Assembly (NCBI GenBank): GCA_039105265.1
Contig: JAPFFF010000018.1
Span: forward strand, 1-64,000
Length of the DNA: 64,000 nucleotides
DNA from: Tritrichomonas musculus
Taxonomy: Eukaryota > Parabasalia > Tritrichomonadida > Tritrichomonadidae
Reading direction: 5' to 3'
Part shown: one piece after another, positions 35,787 through 43,348 of the stretch
Position numbering within the stretch: position 1 is the stretch's first letter
Layout: the number at the start of each line of letters is the position of its first letter
Notes under the pieces: generated by a model
What the model was told of the DNA's origin: nothing
Database searches by the model: none
The model's input: only the letters and a program-made list of their open reading frames with translations
Translations under genes and position numbers: made by a program

Positions 35787-38700
35787 ATGACTTCAGAGCA
35801 AGTGAAAGATACTACAACAAAATTCATTGGTGATATACAATTTAAAGTTGGAGATGCTACTAGGAAAGCAAGTCAATTGTTAACCCTAAGTGATTTAGAT
35901 GGATATGTACAGACAGGCCATTTATTTAATGAAGTAGATGGCATACCAGAATTTAATATCAAAAATAATAATATACAATACGAGTCATTTGAGTCATCAA
36001 CAACCCAATATCATATTCTAAAATTTGTTAACATACCAGAGGATTTCATGAATAAAGTGAAAGAAATAACAGCCCAAACAAATATTTTCAAAATAGTCTT
36101 GAGGAAGAATATAGTATATGACACGAATGGAAATTTAGTGAAGGAATTTTATATTTATGCCAAGGATGGAAAGGTTTATAGCCCTCTCATAACTAAAAGC
36201 AGTAATGGTTGCTCTATAAATAACAGCACAAATATGGGATACATCAACATAGCATTTGATAGTAGTCTGGAATTTAATCCATATACTTTATGGTTGAATG
36301 GTGAGCTGAGTATTATGAATGAATATTTAACAGATTCTCTCCAAACAGAGAAAGCAATAAAGTGCTCCATCATCAAAGCAGACAATGCATTGAAACTACA
36401 TAAGAGTGATGTATTGTATCTTTACAAACCAACTCTAACTAGTGAAGTCCAAATAGATGATAAAAAGTATTGGCTATTACAATGGAACATAGATGATAAT
36501 TACAATATACCTAACGGCTTGGAATTTAAATTTAGTGAATATTGTTTTGGTAATAAATGGGTTTTAAGCTGGGATGGTACAAAATGGGTAGGAGATAATA
36601 TACAAGGCCATATCAATGGTAGATTAGTTAATGGATTAAATAAGGAGAATGAACATGGAGAAGATGGAACCTACATACAAGTCAAAAGGAGTGAAAGAAA
36701 TATGAAATTGGTTAAAAAACCAGATGACTACTCTGTTGATAATCTCTTGCATTACATGATTCATGGAGGTAAGTGTAAAGTAGACTGTTTTGTAAAATTA
36801 AAGACGGGTGAGGTAGAACCTTTTTCGAAATATGGATTAGGATATCAAACAAGTAATGGAGGTACTAAGGATGGATATGATATTGAAGCCATAAGATGCT
36901 ATAAAGCAAATGGTACAGGGAGTGAATTAGATATTTCTAAAGTGGAAGAATTCTATCTTGATATCACTTTAGATGGAACAATCATAGCAAACAGATTTTC
37001 TATGAGACCAACTGGGAAAATATTTGACCCCAAGAGTGATAAGAAATGGTATTTCATTCATGGCTTATTAGATTCTTGTGAAAAGGTAGAGTACTGTTAT
37101 GTTTCATCAACCCCTAATGAATCCAGAAATATTAAGATATATTTAGCTGATGAATATGTTGACCCTGTTGATGAAGTAAATTGGGACCCTACAACAAATC
37201 CCTTCGAATATATTATAAAGCAACAATTTTATGAAGTGTATCCTAATCCTAATGCAGCAACAACACTATATACTGACTATAATATTACTAGTTCTAAAAT
37301 CATTACTGCAGATAACATTACAACAATGAGAAGTGATTTAAATATGGTAACTAACAATGTAGATGTGATTAGCTATGATGTCCAAGAAATGAACACAACA
37401 ATGGAAAGCCTCAAAGGTAGAGTCTCAAGAACAGAAACAGTTACCCAACATTTGGAAGAAGATGTTGATAATTTAAGAATTGTTTCATGGACTGCATTAG
37501 CATTTGGTGTTGCCGGTACAGCTGGTAGTGTTGCATCAATTGGAATGCAATTAGCTCCAGAAGGTGTTAAATTCTTATCAAAAACTATTTCTGATACTGC
37601 ATCTGGTCAAATCAAACAAAAATCAGGAGGGTTCTTACAAAGAATTGGTACAAGAATTCAAAAATGGTGGAGAAGTAGAGGTTATCAAAAGATAGGCGAA
37701 ATGGAATTATTTGATATACCTTCAGTTGTCACTCGGTCAATTCAATCAACAACTGATATAACTCCTATTTTAACTTGGTGCAATCAAGAAATGCAACCTT
37801 TACCTGATGAAACTTTTGATGATGAATTTGATGACCCTGAGAAAGCTGTTTTATCAATTAGAGCAACAGAAGAAATGTGTAACCAATTTAGAGATAGCTT
37901 AAAGAAACCATTTAAATTACTTGCAGAGAAGGTTAATGAAATAGAGGGGAATAATTATATTTCACAGAATGATTTGGTTAGGGATGATACAATAGATGTT
38001 GTTGGTAAATATGTCAATGGTGAGGTCCATTTAGAAGCAGAAGATGTTATCACAGATGGAACAATTAAAGCAAGGTTTTTGGTGCAAAAAGTTAGTGAAT
38101 ACAATGATGTAGATTATGAAGAGAATATAGTTACTATAAATATTACTGGTGGAACTATTGAATATCAAGGAACAAATGATTTCCCTAGCTGCACCATGAA
38201 TGATATGGTATTTATTATATCAAATCCAAATAAACTTAGGGTTGGTGGAATACAGATTAAAGAAAATACATGTTTGAGACATATGGACTTTACACTAAAT
38301 GATTTAGCATATACTTGTGATATAGATGCTTTACATAAGAAGATAGATGGAGTACAAGAGCAGATAGAAAAGAATGATACAGCTCTAGCATCTACATTAA
38401 ATGAATTCCCAACTGTTGATGAAGTAAATGAAGCATTAGATGAATTGAAAAATAATATGGTAAACATGGATAACCTGTATACAAAAGAGGAAGCAGATAA
38501 TAAATATGCTTTAAAGAGTGAAAATAATGAACTGAAGACAAAAATAGATACTTATATTAAATCACAACAAGATTTAGCTATTATAGTAGGTGAACATGTT
38601 GCTAGTATCATAACAATAAATAGCAAAATATCAAATTTAGAGAGAGAGAATGCAGCATTAAAGGATAATATAGCAGCAATGGAATCAAGATTAACAGCAT

Positions 38701-39545
38701 TAGAAAATGGTTCATATGTCACCAAAAATGATTTATCAGAATATAGAAAATTAAATGACATCTCATATCATAATCATCAAGAACTATCTATAACAAATAA
38801 AGAAGTGTTATTGGATGATGGTGATGAACAAAGGAGATTTACAACATCTCATATACCATATCATGAGGGAACTCATTTAATTGGAAAATATACTGATACA
38901 GATAGTGTTGAGCATTCATTTGATATAATATTTGAGACCCAAGATGAAATCTCGGAGACTCAATATTGGAATTGTATTTTATTCCTCAAACAATCTGAAA
39001 TCAGTGAAGAATTATATATTGATTGGGATGTAATGACTGGAGCAATTTTCATTTATGATGATTATTATGGTTATTATATTGGTTGTGAAATATCTTCTGC
39101 AACATTTGATGAGGACATTTCATTATCTACAAGCAATGAGCTGACCAACTACTATACCAAAGATGAGCTCAAAAGATTTGGATTAAATGAAGGATATCAA
39201 ATAATACCTTCTGTATTTGAATTATCAATGGAAAATTTAAATAATATTAGATTTAAGTATGCTGGCTCAAATGTAGCTGCTGTATGGAATAGGCTTCATA
39301 TATTTATATTCAAAGATATTGTTGGTAAGAATCATTTCATAAAATTTGATTTTATTCACAAGCTAATTACTTTGGATAACAGTGTTAGTTCAACATATGA
39401 AATCCCGATTGATAATTCTTGTATCGATGAGATAAATATTACCTTGCGGACAAATGGTTTTGTTACAACACAGGAATTGATTAGCAAATATGAATTGTTC
39501 ACCACTCAACAAGTTAGTTATCAGCTAGCCAATCAAAAATATTAA
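35787..39545 (+). CDS. Fibre-like attachment protein 2
   Basis: A 1,252-residue product without the conserved head. It starts with a short unique segment, then the same shaft family as fibre 1 and element A (NALKLHKSDVLYLYKPTLTS, ITSSKIITADNITTMRSDLN), a hydrophobic segment (about 570-590), LYTKEEADNKYALK and a coiled coil (about 920-970). Its last ~290 residues (YVTKNDLSEYRKLNDISYHN onward) are almost identical to element A's fibre tail. Two fibre genes side by side look like duplication followed by specialisation or cassette exchange. Confidence 0.62.
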   Translation: MTSEQVKDTTTKFIGDIQFKVGDATRKASQLLTLSDLDGYVQTGHLFNEVDGIPEFNIKNNNIQYESFESSTTQYHILKFVNIPEDFMNKVKEITAQTNIFKIVLRKNIVYDTNGNLVKEFYIYAKDGKVYSPLITKSSNGCSINNSTNMGYINIAFDSSLEFNPYTLWLNGELSIMNEYLTDSLQTEKAIKCSIIKADNALKLHKSDVLYLYKPTLTSEVQIDDKKYWLLQWNIDDNYNIPNGLEFKFSEYCFGNKWVLSWDGTKWVGDNIQGHINGRLVNGLNKENEHGEDGTYIQVKRSERNMKLVKKPDDYSVDNLLHYMIHGGKCKVDCFVKLKTGEVEPFSKYGLGYQTSNGGTKDGYDIEAIRCYKANGTGSELDISKVEEFYLDITLDGTIIANRFSMRPTGKIFDPKSDKKWYFIHGLLDSCEKVEYCYVSSTPNESRNIKIYLADEYVDPVDEVNWDPTTNPFEYIIKQQFYEVYPNPNAATTLYTDYNITSSKIITADNITTMRSDLNMVTNNVDVISYDVQEMNTTMESLKGRVSRTETVTQHLEEDVDNLRIVSWTALAFGVAGTAGSVASIGMQLAPEGVKFLSKTISDTASGQIKQKSGGFLQRIGTRIQKWWRSRGYQKIGEMELFDIPSVVTRSIQSTTDITPILTWCNQEMQPLPDETFDDEFDDPEKAVLSIRATEEMCNQFRDSLKKPFKLLAEKVNEIEGNNYISQNDLVRDDTIDVVGKYVNGEVHLEAEDVITDGTIKARFLVQKVSEYNDVDYEENIVTINITGGTIEYQGTNDFPSCTMNDMVFIISNPNKLRVGGIQIKENTCLRHMDFTLNDLAYTCDIDALHKKIDGVQEQIEKNDTALASTLNEFPTVDEVNEALDELKNNMVNMDNLYTKEEADNKYALKSENNELKTKIDTYIKSQQDLAIIVGEHVASIITINSKISNLERENAALKDNIAAMESRLTALENGSYVTKNDLSEYRKLNDISYHNHQELSITNKEVLLDDGDEQRRFTTSHIPYHEGTHLIGKYTDTDSVEHSFDIIFETQDEISETQYWNCILFLKQSEISEELYIDWDVMTGAIFIYDDYYGYYIGCEISSATFDEDISLSTSNELTNYYTKDELKRFGLNEGYQIIPSVFELSMENLNNIRFKYAGSNVAAVWNRLHIFIFKDIVGKNHFIKFDFIHKLITLDNSVSSTYEIPIDNSCIDEINITLRTNGFVTTQELISKYELFTTQQVSYQLANQKY

Positions 39546-39619
39546 AAAAAAACATTACTGGATTTAGCGTCGGGTACATTTCAATCGTGGTAAACATTTT
39601 TTTGTAGTCATTAATGACA

Positions 39620-39719
39620 AACTTTTTGTGAAGAGAACTTTTTGAACAGGAAACTTTTTGAATTATTAACTTTTTGAATACGCGAACGATAGAACTTTTT
39701 GAATGTCTGGCTTTTTGAA
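39620..39719 (+). repeat. ACTTTTTGAA iterons near element B end
   Basis: Six copies of (A)ACTTTTTG(AA), the last with G in place of the first A, start near 39620, 39636, 39652, 39668, 39693 and 39710. The first four are spaced by 16 bases. They lie between the last gene and the terminal GC-rich repeat. Short evenly spaced words near a terminus suggest binding sites for an element-encoded protein, perhaps for replication start. Element A's right end lacks a clear match. Confidence 0.7.
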
Positions 39720-39809
39720 TGGGGTCCAGGGGCGGGAGCCCTTGGAGTAGTCTCGAGCGTAGCGAAGAGGGTAGGCTGTGTAATTAGACACGGCCTACCG
39801 TATACTACT
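39720..39809 (+). repeat. Right terminus of element B with hairpin
   Basis: GC-rich end. GTAGGCTGTGT and ACACGGCCTAC flank a short AT loop (39771-39799), forming a stem with one bulged base. Beyond it TATACTACT ends at 39809. Inward it reads AGTAGTATACGGTAGGCCGT, matching element A's right end in order and spacing. A 6-bp target duplication is expected for Polintons; AAAATT follows here, but the other end is not in the window. Confidence 0.75.
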
Positions 39810-39974
39810 AAAATTTCGCAATTATTTTAATAAGCAATTCGATTATAATTCGCAATTCACAATCAATGAATTATTCAAACAATTTATTTATTTACGTTTT
39901 GATTATTTTATTATTTTATTTTTATTTTTTTTTTTTTTAGCTTTATGAATGTGAAAACATTTATGAAGTAGGTC

Positions 39975-40016
39975 GTCGGCTTTGCAGCCGTTTTCTTTTT
40001 CGGCTGCAAAGCCGAC
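39975..40016. repeat. Perfect 16-bp stem hairpin
   Basis: GTCGGCTTTGCAGCCG at 39975-39990 pairs perfectly with CGGCTGCAAAGCCGAC at 40001-40016 around a 10-base T-rich loop. The stem is GC-rich in an AT-rich spacer. It could be a remnant of a terminal inverted repeat or a folded RNA element; nothing nearby tells which. Confidence 0.9.
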
Positions 40017-40154
40017 TAACTATTTTTCTTTTTTAAAAAAAGCCTCTCGCTTTATATTAATATATGAAGCGAGATTATGTTGACTAACGCCAGCCATTGA
40101 TTGATTTCATTAATAAGTTTCTTATACCTTTGTATTATGCACATTCCTACTCAT

Positions 40155-40406
40155 AATTGTGGAAACACCATTTGTCAGATATAACAGGGAATCACACGAT
40201 TTCTCGTCAACGCACGCAATTAACAAAGAAGCACAAGTACCAAGCAGAAGACACGGTGCATTTCAGCCACTCTTAGTCGCAATTGTTGGAACACCATTTG
40301 TCAGATATAACAGGGAATCACACGATTTCTCGTCAACGCACGCAATTAACAAAGAAGCACAAGTACCAAGCAGAAGACACGGTGCATTTCAGCCACTCTT
40401 AGTCGC
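40155..40406. repeat. Two tandem 126-bp copies
   Basis: Two head-to-tail units (about 40155-40280 and 40281-40406), apparently identical apart from one or two bases at the junction. Because 126 is a multiple of three, an open frame of 91 codons runs through, but no start context, homology or partner supports a gene. The identity of the copies points to a recent duplication. Confidence 0.85.
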
Positions 40407-40423
40407 AATTGTTGGTACCTGTG

Positions 40424-40551
40424 CCGTTTCATAAATGGTTGGCATTGAGGTGGGTGGGTGGGATACTTAAGACTTTTCATAGATGGTGAGCATTGGGTGG
40501 ACCCTGTGCCGTTTCATAGATGGTGGGCATTGAGGTGGTTGGGTGGGATAA
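40424..40551. repeat. Direct repeat with GTGGGTGG blocks
   Basis: CCTGTGCCGTTTCATA followed by a/g-ATGG-ttgGCATTGAGGTGG and TGGGTGGGATA occurs near 40424 and again near 40502, with a partial degenerate copy (TTTCATAGATGGTGAGCATT) between. The G-rich tails could form quadruplex-like structure. Probably part of an old repeat family. Confidence 0.65.
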
Positions 40552-40867
40552 CAAGAAAAGAAGAAGAAGAAATTTTTTTTTTATTTTTATTTTTTTTTTT
40601 ATTTTTTTTTTTTTTTTATTTTTTTTTTTTTTAACTAGTTCGTGTTGACGCGTGGGGAGCTAGCCCCAGCGGAAACAGACTAGTATATACTACTTTAACT
40701 TTTTGATATCGATGCATTAATATGCACTGATTCTCGAGATCGATTTTAGAGATCTAGAATTTTCTTTCACAACTTTTGATATCAGGATTTTAAATAAACT
40801 TTTTGATAAATTTATAATTGTAATTTAATCTCAAATATTTCTTAAAAAAAAAAAAAAATGTATTTTT

Positions 40868-41318
40868 GGGAAATCGGATTTGCCTGCAGAAGTATATTTG
40901 AAATTAATTACATTAAAATCAAAAAACAATCTAATTAACATAAACGATACTGTATTATATTTAATTTTATTCATCTTGATTGTGCATTTGGCTTCTACTT
41001 AATAAATTATCATATATCATTTAGATGATAATTTCTGTTTTCTTTGCTAGCAAGTAACCAAAAGAATGATTAATTGTACTAATTCTTTTGCGATTGCGTT
41101 CTCATTAAGAAATGCTGAAGATAAAGACAAATTCTAGCTTAAAATAAAATAATTCGTTTAGAATTTTTTTATATAGAAAAAAGAATGAGTCGCTACTCAT
41201 GGTATTTTTTGTAAAAGTGGAAAAAAATTCCAAACTTTTATTTTCTGAAGAACGATAAAGGCCAATATTTACCATAACTGCTGCGGGCAAATCCGATTAC
41301 GGGCAAATCCGATTTCCC
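40868..41318. mobile_element. 451-bp MULE-like MITE with 10-bp duplication
   Basis: The ends are inverted: GGGAAATCGGATTTGCC at 40868-40884 and its complement at 41302-41318. The right end carries an extra tandem copy of ATCGGATTTGCCCG. Outside stand identical 10-bp direct repeats ATGTATTTTT (40858-40867 and 41319-41328). A 9-11 bp target duplication with G-starting ends is typical of Mutator-like elements. There is no coding capacity inside, so this is a non-autonomous element. The intact duplication suggests a fairly recent insertion. Confidence 0.85.
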
Positions 41319-41343
41319 ATGTATTTTTGGATTATAATCTTAA

Positions 41344-41675
41344 GGGCGTACTTCCAATTCAATGATCAGAATTCAATGAGATTTCTCAAATATTTTAATA
41401 TTTTTTGGAGTAAAAAAAGTTGAAAAATAAATTATATTTTGGAGAAAATAAAATGTCTATTATTTATAGATTGATGATATATTAAAAAAAATATTTTTAT
41501 GCATTATTTTTGCATTTTAATTAAAATTTTTTTTTTCGTAAATTTTATCGTTCTAAAAAAATTATTGTTTTTTGATCGTTTAGGACAAATATCAACATTT
41601 TTGACCTAAACTTTTTCATAATTTGGAAGTTTATTCAATATTGACAAGTTTACAACATTTTTAGGAAGGCCGCCC
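41344..41675. mobile_element. TTAA-flanked 332-bp MITE candidate
   Basis: TTAA stands at both sides (41340-41343 and 41676-41679). The inner ends read GGGCGTACTTCC and, on the reverse strand at the right, GGGCGGCCTTCC (10 of 12 matching). TTAA duplication suggests piggyBac-like mobilisation. The inverted repeats are short and the interior is plain AT-rich DNA, so this is a weaker call than the neighbouring MITE. Confidence 0.5.
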
Positions 41676-41679
41676 TTAA

Positions 41680-43348
41680 AATAAGCTTCAATTCATTATT
41701 ATTTATTTTTAAATATTTTACAATCACAAATTTCTTTTAAAAGATAAATCTGTGCGAGATCTTGAAATCTCGGTATTTAAATCGAATTTAAAATCATTTT
41801 TATATCTTGATAATCGATAATCTCGATATCAAAATTTCAAACTGATAATCGAGTATCAGATGTAAAAAAGTGACATTTTTGATATCAATTCTCAAAATAA
41901 CAAGATTACATTGATAATTAATGTGAAAAACTCCAAACAATCAACATTTATTATTATAATAAAAGAAAGAATTTATCAAATTAATTTAAAATAAAATTTA
42001 AGCTATTATATATCAAGTTTATAATGAATCAAATGAGATATTATTTGTTTAATTTCATTATTTATGTTTGAATACTTTTTTACAAAATTTTAAAGGAATT
42101 GTGTATTGAATCAATTTATAAAATATCCTTTTTATATCAAGAAATTTTTAATAGATTTAAATTTAAAATTAATTCCAAAATTTTAAAACAAACATTTTAT
42201 CTAAATTTTATGGTTACTGCTTTTTTTTTTATAAAAATTAAATTTGATAGTGCTTGTTTTAAAAAAATCTTTTAAAAGATAATAAATCTCCAATTAGACT
42301 TTGATATTTGAAATAGTTTCAGCTCATGCATCAATATAAAAATAATAATAAAAAAAATTGTTTGGATATAAAAAAAAGTAGTTTTTTTTTAATACATATT
42401 TTAATTTTAATTTAGGAATGATTTTTTATAATAAATATAAACATTACAATTTCATAAACCAAAAACATAATTGAATAATTGTTAATTCAAAATTGAATAC
42501 ATTACGTTTATTGTGCCAATCCAATTAAAACTTGAAACAAATAATTAAAAACTAATTAACATTAAAAAATTCAACAGAAAAATATTTTCATATTAAGATT
42601 TTGGTTTATATTCTGCTTTTTGATGCTAATATACCCTTTTTAAAATGAAATATTTGAGAAATATTTTTTAACGTATTTATAATGAATAAAGATAAAAATA
42701 AAAAAACGATAATTCAAAAAGTAGATACTACGTTTGAACTTCGATCAAAAAATACTATGAAAATAAAAAACGAAAAACTTTTTGAAATCGAAAACTACAT
42801 TTCTGTTGAATTAAGATTTATAAAAAATATTTGATATTTTAATATTTTTTACCAAATATTTTTGGTAAAAATTAATAAATATTACTTTTTTTAAAAAATA
42901 AATTATAAATTATCTTTATTAGGAATTCTTTCCAAAGATATATAAAAATGATAAAATTCAATATTATATGGTTTCATACGTTTATATTATTGATTAACAA
43001 AAAAAAAGTTACATTTAAATTTAACAAAACATGGTTACAAATATTTTCACAAAAAAATGGTTATAATTAAAAATGTTAAACTGATGAAGAATTTAATTTT
43101 TCCTCTGATCTTCGAAAACAATTAAAATATCTTTTGTTTTCTCTTGTTACAAGTTAAAGTAATGTCTATTATTTAATTAAAAATGAAAAATAAATCAATA
43201 AAAAGCGAATGTACAATAATTTTTGAAGCTTTTTAATAAAAAAAAAATAACGTGAACATTTTGAACTTCACTTCATCGGAACCGTTTAATAAGAAAATAT
43301 TATAGGAATTCTATTAATTAATATAACTAGTTAACGTATACTTCAAAA
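41680..43348. other. AT-rich intergenic region
   Basis: No open frame of note. It includes a patch of repeated TTGATATC/TGATAATCGA words (41760-41900) and long A/T runs. It may hold the upstream control region of the large gene starting at 43349. Confidence 0.6.
43268..43273 (+). promoter_or_regulatory. Possible initiator (TCACTT)
   Basis: TCACTT fits the TCAYTW initiator known from trichomonad promoters and lies 81 bases before the ATG of the large Sel1 gene. The match is short and the distance is longer than usual, so it is only a candidate. Confidence 0.3.

Larger units (their letters stand above)
21780..39809 (+). mobile_element. Polinton/Maverick element B, interrupted by A
   Basis: This is a second Polinton, in the same orientation and with the same gene order as A. 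It begins inside the capsid gene, where element A's end abuts it, and ends at 39809 with a terminal sequence reading AGTAGTATACGGTAGGC inward and a subterminal hairpin like A's. Its integrase, ATPase and left terminus are expected left of element A. Remaining genes look open; apart from the interruption I see no clear decay. By eye most shared genes are clearly divergent from A at the DNA level, except for near-identical fibre ends, so A and B are different lineages. Confidence 0.88.
39810..40867. other. Gene-free repeat-rich spacer
   Basis: No supported gene. The stretch holds a 16-bp-stem hairpin, a second hairpin (TCTCGCTT...AAGCGAGA at 40044-40073 around an AT palindrome), a 126-bp tandem duplication, a ~77-bp GC-richer direct repeat, long poly-T runs (40569-40632) and a GC-rich patch ending TATACTACT at about 40694 that recalls a Polinton end. 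It looks like layered remnants of mobile DNA. Confidence 0.6.

Noticed and set aside
40159-40434. 91-codon ORF over the tandem duplication
   Set aside because: It stays open only because two identical 126-bp units are joined in frame; no promoter, homology or codon bias.
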